From: Helicobacter equorum
GTDB lineage: Bacteria > Campylobacterota > Campylobacteria > Campylobacterales > Helicobacteraceae
Assembly: GCF_900198655.1 (NCBI RefSeq)
Contig: NZ_FZPO01000007.1
Coordinates: 1 to 39,394, forward strand
DNA: 39,394 nucleotides
Reading direction: 5' to 3'
Of this stretch, positions 9,126 to 18,220 are shown piece by piece. The position numbers and the translations under genes were made by a program. The notes under the pieces were generated by a model that saw nothing but the letters and a program-made list of their open reading frames with translations, made no database searches and was not told where the DNA came from. Numbering within the stretch: the first letter of the stretch is position 1; every line of letters starts with the position of its first letter.

Positions 9126-9524
9126 ATGGATAATAGAGGCTGGAATGAATTAGAGATTGGATCGGCTCTTTTCCCTTTTGGTAGTGATGCGAAAGCCCAA
9201 ATTGAGGAACATAACGACAAACGACAATATACACGAGATAGTTCTTTTACTGCGAGTGTAGCGCATTGGCGTGTAGAAAAGCCTGTGCATAATTCTCAAG
9301 TATGTATTAACTGCTTTAATTGCTGGGTGTATTGCCCTGATGGCGCTATTTTGGCACGAGATGAAAAATTAGCCGGCGTGGATTATGTGCATTGCAAGGG
9401 TTGTGGTGTGTGTGTGGATGTCTGCCCTACGAATCCAAAATCCTTATTAATGTTTGAAGATCATAAGGATAATCAAGAAGCTTTGAGTGCATGGCCACAA
9501 AAAGAAGACAAAAAGAAAAGCTAA
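9126..9524 (+). CDS. porD: Pyruvate:ferredoxin/flavodoxin oxidoreductase, delta subunit
   Basis: The ferredoxin-like subunit that moves electrons out of the pyruvate oxidoreductase. The 132-residue chain has two complete 4Fe-4S motifs: CINCFNCWVYCPD around residues 59-71 and CKGCGVCVDVCP around 89-100. The N-terminal 55 residues are the usual delta-subunit extension, and the C-terminus is a lysine-rich tail. It has a strong AAGGAGG ribosome site and sits between porG and porA. Confidence 0.95.
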   Translation: MDNRGWNELEIGSALFPFGSDAKAQIEEHNDKRQYTRDSSFTASVAHWRVEKPVHNSQVCINCFNCWVYCPDGAILARDEKLAGVDYVHCKGCGVCVDVCPTNPKSLLMFEDHKDNQEALSAWPQKEDKKKS

Positions 9525-9533
9525 GGAGAAACT

Positions 9534-10745
9534 ATGGCAAAAGTTATGGAATTGCAAAAAATCGAGGTATGGGATGGTAATATGGCTGCATCTCACGCGA
9601 TGCGACAAGCCCAAATCGATGTGGTAGCTGCCTATCCTATCACCCCTTCTACACCTATTGTGCAAAATTACGGCACATTTATGGGTAATGGCTATATTGA
9701 TGGAGAGTTTGTAATGGTAGAATCTGAACATGCTGCCATGAGTGCATGTGTGGGTGCAGCCGCCGCTGGTGGTCGTGTGGCTACTGCTACAAGTTCGCAA
9801 GGCTTTGCATTAATGGTTGAAGTTCTCTACCAAGCTTCTGGTATGCGTTTGCCAATTGTGCTTAATCTCGTAAATCGTGCCTTAGCAAGTCCGCTTAATG
9901 TCAATGGCGATCATTCTGATATGTATCTTAGCCGTGATACTGGTTGGATAAATCTCTGCACCTATAATCCGCAAGAAGCGTATGATTTCAATCTCATGGC
10001 ATTTAGAATCGCGGAGGATTTGCGTGTGCCTGTGATTGTCAATCAAGATGGTTTTATTTGTTCGCATACTGCTCAAACAGTGCGTCCGCTTAGTGATACA
10101 GAAGCGTATGCTTTTGTGGGAGAATATAAGAGCAAAAATCCTATGTTGGATTTTAGTCGCCCTGTGACTTATGGTTCTCAAACTGAAGAAGATTGGCATT
10201 TTGAGCATAAAGCTCAACTTCACCACGCTATCATGGAATCTCACAAGGTAATCAAAGAGGTTTTTGAGGAATTTGCAAAACTCACAGGACGCGTTTATAA
10301 TTTTGTAGAAACTTATGATCTTGATGATGCAGAGGTCGCGATCGTAGCGCTGGGCACCACGGTAGAATCTGCTCGTATTGCTGCCAAAGAGGCTCGCAAA
10401 AAAGGTATCAAGGCAGGTGTTGTATCATTGCGCACATTGCGTCCTTTCCCATTTGATCAATTTGGTGAAAAGCTTAAGCATCTCAAAGCTATAGCATGTT
10501 TGGATAGGAGTTTGCCAGCAGGTGCTATGGGTATGCTCTTTAATGAAGCTACAAGTGCTATTCATGCCACAGGGGGCAAGGCAGTTGCTTCAAATTACAT
10601 TTATGGTTTGGGAGGACGCGATTTGACACAGGCGCATTTGACTGAAGTGTATGAAGAGCTTAATCAAGATGCCAAAGCAGGTAAGCTTACGCACCCAACA
10701 CAGCAATTTATCGGACTTCGCGGTCCTAAACTAAGCTTTTTTTAG
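9534..10745 (+). CDS. porA: Pyruvate:ferredoxin/flavodoxin oxidoreductase, alpha subunit
   Basis: The alpha subunit carries the pyrimidine-side contacts of thiamine diphosphate and part of the substrate site. The 403-residue chain has the family motif AAYPITPSTPIVQ near residue 33, then MVESEHAAMSACVGAAAAGGR and the ATSSQGFALM loop. The C-terminal half has the transketolase-C-like fold with VAIVALGTTVESAR and the GGRDLTQ segment. Length matches the family. The ribosome site is AAGGAG, nine bases after the porD stop codon. Confidence 0.95.
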   Translation: MAKVMELQKIEVWDGNMAASHAMRQAQIDVVAAYPITPSTPIVQNYGTFMGNGYIDGEFVMVESEHAAMSACVGAAAAGGRVATATSSQGFALMVEVLYQASGMRLPIVLNLVNRALASPLNVNGDHSDMYLSRDTGWINLCTYNPQEAYDFNLMAFRIAEDLRVPVIVNQDGFICSHTAQTVRPLSDTEAYAFVGEYKSKNPMLDFSRPVTYGSQTEEDWHFEHKAQLHHAIMESHKVIKEVFEEFAKLTGRVYNFVETYDLDDAEVAIVALGTTVESARIAAKEARKKGIKAGVVSLRTLRPFPFDQFGEKLKHLKAIACLDRSLPAGAMGMLFNEATSAIHATGGKAVASNYIYGLGGRDLTQAHLTEVYEELNQDAKAGKLTHPTQQFIGLRGPKLSFF

Positions 10746-10757
10746 GAAGGATACATT

Positions 10758-11702
10758 ATGGTAAAAGAAATTAAAAATCTTAAACAATTTTCTAAATCTG
10801 CAGAAAAGTTTGAAGGTGCACATCTTTTGTGCCCTGGTTGTGCACATGGTATGATTATCCGTGAAGTTCTTAATACCGCTGATGGACCTATTCTCATAGG
10901 AAACTCTACTGGTTGCGTTGAAGTTTCTACGGCAGTGTATCCACATACAAGCTGGGATGTGCCTTGGATTCATATTGGTTTTGAGAATGGATCTACAGCA
11001 GTTGCAGGTGCAGAAGCAATGTATAAGGCTTTGGTAAAAAAAGGTAAATATAATGGTGAGAAGCCAAAATTTGTGGCTTTTGGTGGTGATGGTGCGACTT
11101 ATGATATAGGTTTTCAATGGATTAGTGGGTGCTTTGAGCGTGGGCATGATATGACTTATATTTGTCTTGATAATGAAGTGTATGCCAACACAGGAGGGCA
11201 GAGAAGTGGATCTACACCTATTGGATCTAGCACTTCTACGACACCAGCGGGTAGCGCGAGTTATGGTAAAAAAGAGAAGAAAAAAGATCTTCTTATGATT
11301 ATGGCAGCACACGGATCGCCTTATGTTGCGCAAGTTGCACCTAATAAATGGAAAGATATGAACAAAAAAATTAAGACTGCACTTCAAACAGAGGGACCGA
11401 CATTTATTAATGCGATGAGTGCTTGCACGACCGAATGGAGATTTGATTCGCATAAAACCGTGGAGATTAGTGATTTAGCAGTAGATTCACTCGTGTTTCC
11501 ACTTTTTGAGGTGATTAATGGAACGCAATTGCACATCACCTATCGACCAAAAAACATTATACCAGTGCGAGATTATCTAGGTGCACAAGGACGCTTTAAG
11601 CATCTTTTCAAGCCAGAAAATGAACATATTATCGAGCAATTCCAAAAAGATGTCGATGCGCGTTGGGAATATTTGCAACGCAAAGAGGAAGCAGGAGTAT
11701 AA
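10758..11702 (+). CDS. porB: Pyruvate:ferredoxin/flavodoxin oxidoreductase, beta subunit
   Basis: The beta subunit binds thiamine diphosphate and a 4Fe-4S cluster. The 314-residue chain has the cluster-ligand segment LLCPGCAHG near residues 24-32. The diphosphate/Mg motif follows as GGDGATYDIG, then LDNEVYANTGGQRSGSTP, the most recognisable stretch of the family. A Cys in SACTTEWRF is in the expected place for another cluster ligand. It ends the por operon, and a hairpin follows the stop codon. Confidence 0.95.
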   Translation: MVKEIKNLKQFSKSAEKFEGAHLLCPGCAHGMIIREVLNTADGPILIGNSTGCVEVSTAVYPHTSWDVPWIHIGFENGSTAVAGAEAMYKALVKKGKYNGEKPKFVAFGGDGATYDIGFQWISGCFERGHDMTYICLDNEVYANTGGQRSGSTPIGSSTSTTPAGSASYGKKEKKKDLLMIMAAHGSPYVAQVAPNKWKDMNKKIKTALQTEGPTFINAMSACTTEWRFDSHKTVEISDLAVDSLVFPLFEVINGTQLHITYRPKNIIPVRDYLGAQGRFKHLFKPENEHIIEQFQKDVDARWEYLQRKEEAGV

Positions 11703-11711
11703 TACAATATG

Positions 11712-11733
11712 TGCATAGTAAATCTGCTATGCA
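11712..11733. terminator. Hairpin between convergent porB and pyrF
   Basis: Perfect seven-base arms TGCATAG (11712-11718) and CTATGCA (11727-11733) flank an eight-base loop, ten bases after the porB stop codon and 20 bases from the pyrF stop codon. No long T-run follows on either strand, so termination strength is uncertain. The position between two convergent operons supports the call. Confidence 0.45.
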
Positions 11734-11753
11734 TTGTTGCTGTGTTAGTTAGG

Positions 11754-12455
11754 TTATGATTGGAGGGATTCTAGGATTTTTGTAACCACGCCTTTTGGAT
11801 CCTGTGCTTTATAAATAGGGCGCCCTACAACAATAAAATCACTCCCAGCTTCTTTGGCAAATGCTAAGTCTGCTACGCGTTTTTGGTCGCTACTTTCTTC
11901 CCCAAATGGACGAATCCCGGGTGTAAGCGTAAGAAATGATTTTTGTGTAGCTTCTTTTATTGTCTTACTTTCAAAGCATGAACATACTACACCATCACAT
12001 CCACTTGTATATGCCAAAACTGCCATATTACGTGCATGATTAAGAATAGGTGCGTTATAGATTTGGGTAAAGGTTTCTTCATCAAAACTTGTAAGTGCCG
12101 TAACTGCAAGAATAAGTGGTGCATTGGGAGTTTCTTGCTTGTATCGTGTTAAGGCTTTCATTGCCTTGGCACCACTACTGGCATGGATTGTAAGCATATC
12201 TATACTAAGCTTATGAATCTCATTGAGCGTATCAAGCATAGTATTTGGAATATCGTACAATTTGAGATCCAAAAAAAGCTTAAAATCCCCAATATTGCGT
12301 AATTCTTCTAAAAATTCTTTGCCATCACGCACAAAGCTTCGCAATCCCACTTTGAGCCACAAGTTTGAGCTATGGATTTTGAGGGATTGCGCTAAGATAA
12401 GGTTAGATTCTCTTGTTGGTAAATCAAGTGCTACACAAAGCTTTGGTGCTTTCAT
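11754..12455 (-). CDS. pyrF: Orotidine 5'-phosphate decarboxylase
   Basis: Last step of UMP synthesis: decarboxylates OMP. The 233-residue barrel has the family's CVALDLP start and the catalytic motif FLDLKLYDIPNTM (Asp-Lys-x-x-Asp, residues about 61-73). Its phosphate-binding end is TLTPGIRP and FIVVGRPIYKA. Its ATG overlaps the nusB stop codon as ATGA, so translation is coupled. It is the last gene of the carbonic anhydrase-kdsA-ribH-nusB-pyrF operon. In H. pylori the same five genes are neighbours but not in exactly this linear order. Confidence 0.96.
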   Translation of the reverse strand: MKAPKLCVALDLPTRESNLILAQSLKIHSSNLWLKVGLRSFVRDGKEFLEELRNIGDFKLFLDLKLYDIPNTMLDTLNEIHKLSIDMLTIHASSGAKAMKALTRYKQETPNAPLILAVTALTSFDEETFTQIYNAPILNHARNMAVLAYTSGCDGVVCSCFESKTIKEATQKSFLTLTPGIRPFGEESSDQKRVADLAFAKEAGSDFIVVGRPIYKAQDPKGVVTKILESLQS

Positions 12456-12886
12456 TTTGTGTCCTCTAGGTTTTGTATGTTTATGGTTTTGGTTATTTTT
12501 TGTATAGAATCTAGCACACCATTAATAAGTCGCGGTGCGTTTTCATCGCCATATATTTTGCCAAGCTCAATCGCCTCATTGATGACAATGGGCGCATCGG
12601 TTTGTGTATAGCAAAGTTCATATGCACCAAGCCGCAAAATTGAGCATTCAATCCGCCCAAGCCGACTAATATCCCATTCTTTTAAGTGCGTGTTGATAAG
12701 TGTATCAAGATCTCGGAGATTTGTAAGCACGCCATTAATAAGTCCTAGTGCAAAATCTTGTTGTTTGTGGCGAATCTTTTTTTCTTCTAGAATCTGTGTG
12801 GCTTCCTCTATGGCTGTGTGATTACCGATGTCATACGCGTATAAAATCCCAAGCACTGCATTTCGTGCTTGTGTGCGTGTTGCCAT
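12452..12886 (-). CDS. nusB: Transcription antitermination factor NusB
   Basis: Binds boxA RNA with NusE (S10) to promote antitermination of rRNA operons. The 144-residue all-helical protein has the family's ATRTQARNAVLGILYA start, the middle LKEWDISRLGRIECSILRLGAYEL and the closing INEAIELGKIYGDENAPRLINGVLD. It begins one base after the ribH stop codon behind an AGGAG site, and its stop codon overlaps the pyrF start. Confidence 0.96.
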   Translation of the reverse strand: MATRTQARNAVLGILYAYDIGNHTAIEEATQILEEKKIRHKQQDFALGLINGVLTNLRDLDTLINTHLKEWDISRLGRIECSILRLGAYELCYTQTDAPIVINEAIELGKIYGDENAPRLINGVLDSIQKITKTINIQNLEDTK

Positions 12887-12887
12887 A

Positions 12888-13358
12888 TTACACTCCTAGA
12901 TTCTGATATAAGTTAATGAGTTCTATAAGTCCACTCATAGATTCAAAGCCCTTGTTACCTGCTTTACTACCAGCGCGTTCAATGGCTTGATCAAGTGAAT
13001 CTGTAGTGAGCACACCAAAAGTTACTGCTGCACCATATTTGAGTGTCACATTTGCTATACCTTTTGTGGCTTCTGCAGCGACATAATCAAAATGTGGTGT
13101 ATCACCTCTGATAATTGCTCCAAGACAGCAAATTCCATCATAATTTCCCTGTGTCAAGAGTTTTTGCAGGACAAAGGGTATTTCGTATGCACCAGGCACC
13201 AACACCAAATCTAGTAAGTCCTCATTGCCTCCATGGCGCAAAAAACAATCTCTAGCACCTTCTACAAGTCTATCGGTGATGATATGATTAAATCGTGAGC
13301 TAATGATTGCCACTTTTTCATCTCCGCGTAGTTGTAGCACACCTTCTATCGTATTCAT
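12888..13358 (-). CDS. ribH: 6,7-dimethyl-8-ribityllumazine synthase
   Basis: Penultimate step of riboflavin synthesis. The 156-residue product has the substrate-site [16 protein letters not shown], the [11 protein letters not shown] segment, and the phosphate/catalytic region [14 protein letters not shown] (catalytic His in TPHFDY). [23 protein letters not shown] follows near the C-terminus. Strong AAAGGAGA ribosome site. Embedded between kdsA and nusB; the ribH-nusB pairing is common in bacteria. Confidence 0.96.
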   Translation of the reverse strand: MNTIEGVLQLRGDEKVAIISSRFNHIITDRLVEGARDCFLRHGGNEDLLDLVLVPGAYEIPFVLQKLLTQGNYDGICCLGAIIRGDTPHFDYVAAEATKGIANVTLKYGAAVTFGVLTTDSLDQAIERAGSKAGNKGFESMSGLIELINLYQNLGV

Positions 13359-13369
13359 TATATTCTCCT

Positions 13370-14203
13370 TTATAATAATGTGAGTGGTTGTAAGCTAGGA
13401 AGTAGCGATCGTATGCGTAATAAATCTTCTACCAGTCCAAAAAGCTCTTGTGTGGGTACCATATTTGCGCCATCGCTAAGGGCAGATTCTGGATTTAGAT
13501 GTGTTTCTGCAAAAAATCCATCTATTCCTATACTTGCTGCTGCACGTGCAAGATATGGGACAAAACGCCTATCACCACCACTTTTGCCATCAAGTCCTCC
13601 AGGCATTTGCACGCTATGCGTTGCATCAAAGATTACAGGTGCAAATTGACGCATAATAACAAGCGATCGCATATCTACCACGAGATTGCCATATCCAAAG
13701 CTATTGCCGCGTTCAGTAAGCCAGATTCTATAATGTTTGCTTTGTTCATATGTGGCTGCATCACCACCGCGTGTTTTTATAGCTTTTAGCACCGTGTGTT
13801 TCATATCAGCAGGATTCATAAATTGTCCTTTTTTGACATTGACAATTTTTGAAGTCTTTGCCACTGCTACGATGAGATCGGTTTGGCGACATAAAAATGC
13901 CGGTATTTGAATCACATCGGCTACTTCAGCGATAGCTTGGGCCTGGCAGCTTTCGTGAATATCAGTAATGATTTTATATCCAAATTCTTGTTTGATTTGG
14001 GCTAAAAGTTTTAAACCCTCTTGCAAACCCGGTCCTCTGTAAGAATCCAAACTTGTGCGATTTGCTTTATCAAAACTTGCTTTGAAATAAAAATCAATAT
14101 TAGGATTTTGTGCGATAGGTGCGAGTGCTTTTGCGGTTTGACTAAGGTTTTCATAGCTTTCAATAACACAAGGTCCGCTCATGAGGATCATTTTTTCAGA
14201 CAT
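13370..14203 (-). CDS. kdsA: 3-deoxy-D-manno-octulosonate 8-phosphate synthase
   Basis: Condenses phosphoenolpyruvate with arabinose 5-phosphate to make KDO 8-phosphate for the lipopolysaccharide inner core. The 277-residue barrel opens with MSGPCVIES and has [13 protein letters not shown], the [11 protein letters not shown] stretch and [11 protein letters not shown]. The [11 protein letters not shown] segment follows, then the metal-site region [17 protein letters not shown]. The Cys in CVIES is where metal-dependent KdsA enzymes have their metal ligand. Its start codon overlaps the stop of the carbonic anhydrase gene by one base (TAATG). Confidence 0.96.
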   Translation of the reverse strand: MSEKMILMSGPCVIESYENLSQTAKALAPIAQNPNIDFYFKASFDKANRTSLDSYRGPGLQEGLKLLAQIKQEFGYKIITDIHESCQAQAIAEVADVIQIPAFLCRQTDLIVAVAKTSKIVNVKKGQFMNPADMKHTVLKAIKTRGGDAATYEQSKHYRIWLTERGNSFGYGNLVVDMRSLVIMRQFAPVIFDATHSVQMPGGLDGKSGGDRRFVPYLARAAASIGIDGFFAETHLNPESALSDGANMVPTQELFGLVEDLLRIRSLLPSLQPLTLL

Positions 14204-14853
14204 TATTTTTCCTTTTCTTTTTGGATTATAGGTTTAAATTCTCTTTTAATCATATTGTAGTTGAGAATCTCCCCCGTTTCGATAATGTAATACCAACCAT
14301 AAATATTAAGCTCACCACGATCAAAGCGTTCCTCTACAAATGGGTATGTCATAAGATTCTCAAGTTGTTGTTCGACATTGATTTGTTCAGTAAGCCACAT
14401 ACGCTTAGATTTGGAGCTAGGTTTGAGTGTGAGCACTTTTTGTTTCACGGGCTCTAGGAGTTCGATCCATTTTTGCACATACGGCGCTTTTTCTAGTTTT
14501 TGTGGTGGTTCATAGATTGCCGTGCAAGCACCACAATTACTATGTCCACATATGATGATGTTTTGGACATCAAGAATGGTGATGGCGTATTCTATGGCAG
14601 ACGTGGTAGCGAGATAGCCTTGACGCATTCCACTAGATTCCGTATATGGTGGAATGATATTGCCAATATTACGCACGACAAACAGATCGCCCGGATCGGA
14701 ATTCGTGATAAGATTTGGCACCACGCGTGAATCTGCACAACTGATAAATAATGTATGTGGATTTTGTGCTTTTTTAAGACTCTCATATAGCTCTTGGTGA
14801 GCTACAAAATCTTCTTCCTGGAACTTGATGGCTCCCTCAAATAATTCTTTCAT
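14203..14853 (-). CDS. Beta-class carbonic anhydrase
   Basis: Interconverts CO2 and bicarbonate; important for capnophilic epsilonproteobacteria and for feeding carboxylases. The 216-residue product has the zinc motif Cys39-x-Asp41-x-Arg43 in [11 protein letters not shown] and the second ligand pair in GHSNCGAC (His and Cys near 98-101). There is no signal peptide, so it is the cytoplasmic beta enzyme rather than the periplasmic alpha one. First gene of the operon through kdsA to pyrF, read from the extended -10 at 14890-14895. The C-terminus has a short Lys/Glu tail. Confidence 0.95.
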   Translation of the reverse strand: MKELFEGAIKFQEEDFVAHQELYESLKKAQNPHTLFISCADSRVVPNLITNSDPGDLFVVRNIGNIIPPYTESSGMRQGYLATTSAIEYAITILDVQNIIICGHSNCGACTAIYEPPQKLEKAPYVQKWIELLEPVKQKVLTLKPSSKSKRMWLTEQINVEQQLENLMTYPFVEERFDRGELNIYGWYYIIETGEILNYNMIKREFKPIIQKEKEK

Positions 14854-14889
14854 GTGTTCCTTAAAATTTTTGCGATTTTTAAAGGGATG

Positions 14890-14912
14890 ATTATAACAAA
14901 AGCAAGTATAAT
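14890..14912. promoter_or_regulatory. Divergent promoters for the carbonic anhydrase operon and dedA
   Basis: On minus, TG-T-TATAAT with the hexamer at 14895-14890 is an extended -10 about 37 bases before the carbonic anhydrase ATG. On plus, TATAAT at 14907-14912 sits about 56 bases before the dedA ATG. The two hexamers are only eleven bases apart, so the two promoters run in opposite directions from almost the same point. Confidence 0.55.
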
Positions 14913-14968
14913 ATCGGCTTTAATTTTTATAAGGCTAGTTTGGCTCTAGCTTGATGTAAGGGAATGTG

Positions 14969-15646
14969 ATGTTTGGGCAAATCATTGAAACGATTGTAAA
15001 TTTTATTGGTGATATGGGATATTTGGGGATTTTTGTGATGATGTTTATAGAATCTAGTTTTATCCCTTTTCCTTCAGAAGTAGTTATGATACCAGCTGGA
15101 TACTTAGCATATAGAGGCGATATGAATCCCGTGATAGCTACGCTTATGGGAGTGGCTGGTTCATTGATTGGAGCATTATTAAATTATTGGCTTGCTTTGC
15201 AGTTTGGGCGCGAGTTTTTGATTCGATTTGGAAAGTATTTTTTCTTTGGTGAATCGAGCATGCAAAAAATGGAAGCGTATTTTACTAAGCATGGAGAGAT
15301 TAGCACATTTGTAGGGCGACTTATTATGGGTGTGAGACAATATATCTCGTTACCTGCAGGACTTGCGCGTATGAATCTTGCAAAATTTTGTTTTTATACC
15401 TCACTTGGTGCTGGGATTTGGGTTATTATCCTTGTGTGGATCGGATATGCTATTGGTGCGACATTTGGGGCGGATTTTGAGATTGCAAACATCATACATG
15501 CTTTCACTTCCAAAGATATTACAACCCAAGAGAGTGAAATTAAAAGTTGGACAAGAATTGCAGGATATTCATTGCTTGTTTTTGTGTGTATCGTAAGTGT
15601 GGCGTATGTATTGTATTGGAAATATAAAAAAACCAAAAAAGACTAA
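14969..15646 (+). CDS. DedA-family inner membrane protein
   Basis: A 225-residue integral membrane protein of the DedA/SNARE-associated family, whose members flip undecaprenyl phosphate or phosphatidylethanolamine, or keep the proton motive force balanced. The family signatures are visible: [20 protein letters not shown] near residue 27, [16 protein letters not shown], the charged F-x-G-R stretch [22 protein letters not shown], and about five hydrophobic segments. ATG at 14969 is preferred over the GTG one codon earlier because AAGGGA at 14958-14963 is well spaced to it. The exact substrate cannot be read from the sequence. Confidence 0.9.
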   Translation: MFGQIIETIVNFIGDMGYLGIFVMMFIESSFIPFPSEVVMIPAGYLAYRGDMNPVIATLMGVAGSLIGALLNYWLALQFGREFLIRFGKYFFFGESSMQKMEAYFTKHGEISTFVGRLIMGVRQYISLPAGLARMNLAKFCFYTSLGAGIWVIILVWIGYAIGATFGADFEIANIIHAFTSKDITTQESEIKSWTRIAGYSLLVFVCIVSVAYVLYWKYKKTKKD

Positions 15647-15664
15647 AAATTATAAGGAGCGACA

Positions 15665-16021
15665 ATGCAGGTGCAAGTGTATGGTATACCAAATTGTGGC
15701 AGTGTAAAAAAGGCTCGTAGTTTTTTAGAATCTCATGGTGTGAAATATGCGTTTGTGGATTTCAAAAAAATGCTACCAAGTAGAGATAAAATTTTATTTT
15801 GGATACAAAAAACCTCCCTACAAGCTTTACTAAATACTAAGGGCACGACATACAAAAAACTTGGTTTAAAAGAAAAAAATCTCAATGATGAGCAAAAAAT
15901 TCAAGCTATGCTCCAAAATCCTACGCTTGTCAAACGCCCTGTGATAGAATGTGGTGATGTAGTCATCGTGGGTTATGATGAAGACCTTTATAAGCTTTGT
16001 TGTAATGGTAATGTGCAGTGA
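15665..16021 (+). CDS. ArsC/Spx-family thioredoxin-fold protein (YffB-like)
   Basis: A 118-residue member of the ArsC/Spx family. The thioredoxin-like start reads VYGIPNCGSVKKARSFLE; the family Cys is present but is followed by Gly-Ser rather than a second Cys, as in YffB-type proteins. The second half has the LLNTKGTTYKKLGL and PTLVKRPVIE segments that mark the family. True arsenate reductase activity is not assured, because YffB-like proteins have no proven arsenate role. The last four bases overlap the start of the NlpC/P60 gene (GTGA), so the two are cotranslated. Ribosome site AAGGAG. Confidence 0.85.
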   Translation: MQVQVYGIPNCGSVKKARSFLESHGVKYAFVDFKKMLPSRDKILFWIQKTSLQALLNTKGTTYKKLGLKEKNLNDEQKIQAMLQNPTLVKRPVIECGDVVIVGYDEDLYKLCCNGNVQ

Positions 16022-17376
16022 TAAATCTTGCAAATAGAGTTGGCAAATTTTGTGTTTTGGTGCTGTGTGCATGTATCCTTGGGGCATGTTCGCAAAAAAA
16101 GATTACGATTCTCACACCAAAGGATCTTAGCACACTTCCTCAAAATGCTAATTATTATCTCCCTCAAGATACGCTAGAGTTTGGTAAGCTAGATTCTAAG
16201 GCGTTGCAAAAAGATTACCTCCAAAAGTTTTTTTCCCCATGGTTACAAAAAGGACCCAATCCAAATGTTGATGAAGTATTTTGGATTCGTCCATCATTGC
16301 TTAAATCGCGTGGGTGGGGTGAGAATCTAAAACCTTATACATTGGCTGATGGACAAAATATATTAGATTCTATGCAACTTGATCTCTATCCGAGTGCAAA
16401 TCAAAAAGCTATCATTACTAAAAGCACGCATGTTCGGGCAGTCCCTAGTATACTACCAAAATTTTCGAAGCGTGATGGATACCCTTTTGATAGATGGCAA
16501 AATTCACTTATTTTTAGTGGCACACCTGTGCTCATTACGCACTATGATAGCTCACGGCGCTTTGCACATATAGAATCTGCCTTTGTGTATGGATGGGTGG
16601 AAGCACAGGATATAGCAACCTTAAGTGATGCAGATGTCAAGCAGATTATGAGTTGGGGATCATACATCACGCCAAATAAGGATAAAATTGTGTTATTGGA
16701 TTCTAAAAAACACTTTACAACACAGGCAAGAATAGGGCAGATTTTTGCACTCAAGGCTAAAGCAGGAGATTTTTATGAGATATACAATATTGTGCGTCAA
16801 AATGATGGCAGGGCAAAGATTGATACCCTCAAGGTAAAAAAACAAGATTTTATCCCATTTCCTTCAGAGCTTGATCAAGCACTTGTAGCGGATTTTCTCA
16901 CACAACTTATGGGGAGACCATATGGCTGGGGGGGTATGTATGAAGAGCGAGATTGTTCAGCATTAGTGCGAGATATTTTTGCACATAATGGTATTTTTTT
17001 GCCACGAAATTCTAAGGCACAGGTTTTTTATGGAAAAAACAGCGTAGATTTAAGTAAAATGTCATCCGCAGATAAGGAAGCCTATATTATCGCCAACGCT
17101 ACGCCATTTTACACGATTTTGTGGTTACAAGGGCATATTGTGATTTACTTGGGGCATTCACAAGGCAGAGTGATTGTTGCCCACAGCGCATGGAGCGTTA
17201 CAAGTGGTAAGAGATATGAAAATATGCTTGGTGGTGTGGTGATTACCACCTTGCATGTTGGCGAAGAATATAATGGTATGTTTAGGCATTCTAAAACCTT
17301 GTTAGAGCGCATAGGTGCGATGTCGGATATGACAATATTATCTCAAAATATCGTGCAAGGAAAGATACAGAATTAG
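16018..17376 (+). CDS. SH3b and NlpC/P60 domain lipoprotein (peptidoglycan hydrolase)
   Basis: A 452-residue exported cell-wall endopeptidase, probably cutting peptide stems in the periplasm. A lipoprotein signal runs to LGAC with the lipidated Cys at 24. The mid-section (about 60-280) contains the family's N-terminal stabilising domain and SH3-like folds; THVRAVPSILPKFS and FSGTPVLITHYDSS are recognisable. The C-terminal NlpC/P60 domain has catalytic Cys near 313 in YGWGGMYEERDCSALVRD, then His in QGHIVIYLG and a polar residue after IVAHSAWS. The start is GTG at 16018, overlapping the previous stop; its ribosome site is weak, so coupling is likely. Members of this architecture are common in Helicobacter and Campylobacter. 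Confidence 0.88.
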   Translation: MINLANRVGKFCVLVLCACILGACSQKKITILTPKDLSTLPQNANYYLPQDTLEFGKLDSKALQKDYLQKFFSPWLQKGPNPNVDEVFWIRPSLLKSRGWGENLKPYTLADGQNILDSMQLDLYPSANQKAIITKSTHVRAVPSILPKFSKRDGYPFDRWQNSLIFSGTPVLITHYDSSRRFAHIESAFVYGWVEAQDIATLSDADVKQIMSWGSYITPNKDKIVLLDSKKHFTTQARIGQIFALKAKAGDFYEIYNIVRQNDGRAKIDTLKVKKQDFIPFPSELDQALVADFLTQLMGRPYGWGGMYEERDCSALVRDIFAHNGIFLPRNSKAQVFYGKNSVDLSKMSSADKEAYIIANATPFYTILWLQGHIVIYLGHSQGRVIVAHSAWSVTSGKRYENMLGGVVITTLHVGEEYNGMFRHSKTLLERIGAMSDMTILSQNIVQGKIQN

Positions 17377-17402
17377 TAAAACTTTTTAAGGGGGTGTAGT
17401 TT

Positions 17403-18218
17403 ATGAGATGTATATTTGTGTTGCTTGTATTGTTGTTTGGATCTATTGTGCAGGCAAAGATTATGGTCATGGTAAGTGTGTTGCCGCAAAGTTATTTGGT
17501 GCAAAAAATTGCAAAAGATCTTGTTGAGGTCAAAGTCATGGTGCCAAATGGGAAATCTCCAGAGATTTATGAGCCACTACCATTGCAGATGCGTGATATC
17601 AAGGAAGCACAAATTTATGTCGGTGTGGGCATGTCATTTGAAAAAAAATGGCTCCATCGCTTTAAATCTACAAACCCAAAATTGTATTTTCTTGATATAC
17701 CAAGTGCTCTTAATAAATCCGGCTTTAAGGTCGCGCATGACCCACATATTTGGCTTTCTCCTACATTTATGAAGATTCAAGCTAGAGAGATCTTTCGTGC
17801 TATTGCAAGTATTGATTTTAAAAACAAAAATTTTTATAAACAAAATTACGAGGAACTTCTAAAAGAAATTGACACTTTAGATTCTGAAATTAAGGCGATA
17901 TTTGCTAAGTCTGATGCGAAAAAGGCTTTTGTGGTATATCATCCCGCGTGGCATTATTTTGCTAGTGAATATGGATTAGAAGAGATTGCAATAGAATCTG
18001 ATGGCAAAGAAGCCAAGAGCGCACATTTACAAGAAGTGATTGCATTGATTAAGCAAAGGGATATTCATACTATTTTTTTACAACCACAATTTGCAAAAAA
18101 ACAAGTGCAGGCATTAAGCACGGATCTTGGTTTGCAGATTGTAGAGCTTGATCCATTACAAGAGAATTGGGCGGAGGCTATGTTGGGATATGCAAAGGCT
18201 ATAGCTACACAAAAATAA
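17403..18218 (+). CDS. znuA: ZnuA-like metal ABC transporter substrate-binding protein
   Basis: A periplasmic solute-binding protein of the cluster A-I (Zn/Mn) family, 271 residues with a signal peptide cut near VQA-K (about residue 18). Visible metal ligands are His115 in HDPHIW, His180 in VYHPAWHYF and Asp250 near the end in VELDPL. The first ligand, usually His in the G-x-S-P-H-x-Y-E-P motif, is Glu54 here (SPEIYEP). There is no His-rich loop. It is followed directly by ATPase and permease genes, so it is the binding component of one importer. Zinc is the best guess; manganese or iron cannot be excluded. Confidence 0.88.
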   Translation: MRCIFVLLVLLFGSIVQAKIMVMVSVLPQSYLVQKIAKDLVEVKVMVPNGKSPEIYEPLPLQMRDIKEAQIYVGVGMSFEKKWLHRFKSTNPKLYFLDIPSALNKSGFKVAHDPHIWLSPTFMKIQAREIFRAIASIDFKNKNFYKQNYEELLKEIDTLDSEIKAIFAKSDAKKAFVVYHPAWHYFASEYGLEEIAIESDGKEAKSAHLQEVIALIKQRDIHTIFLQPQFAKKQVQALSTDLGLQIVELDPLQENWAEAMLGYAKAIATQK

Positions 18219-18220
18219 CA

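Noticed and set aside
10731-11453. A 240-codon open frame on the minus strand
   Set aside because: It lies wholly antisense to porB, whose family motifs are complete. Its translation is rich in Arg, Cys, His and Ser without any domain, as expected of a shadow frame.
18167-18220. Longer N-terminus for the ZnuC-like ATPase
   Set aside because: The extra 18 residues lie inside the znuA coding end and are unlike the family; the ATG at 18221 begins the usual ABC start.
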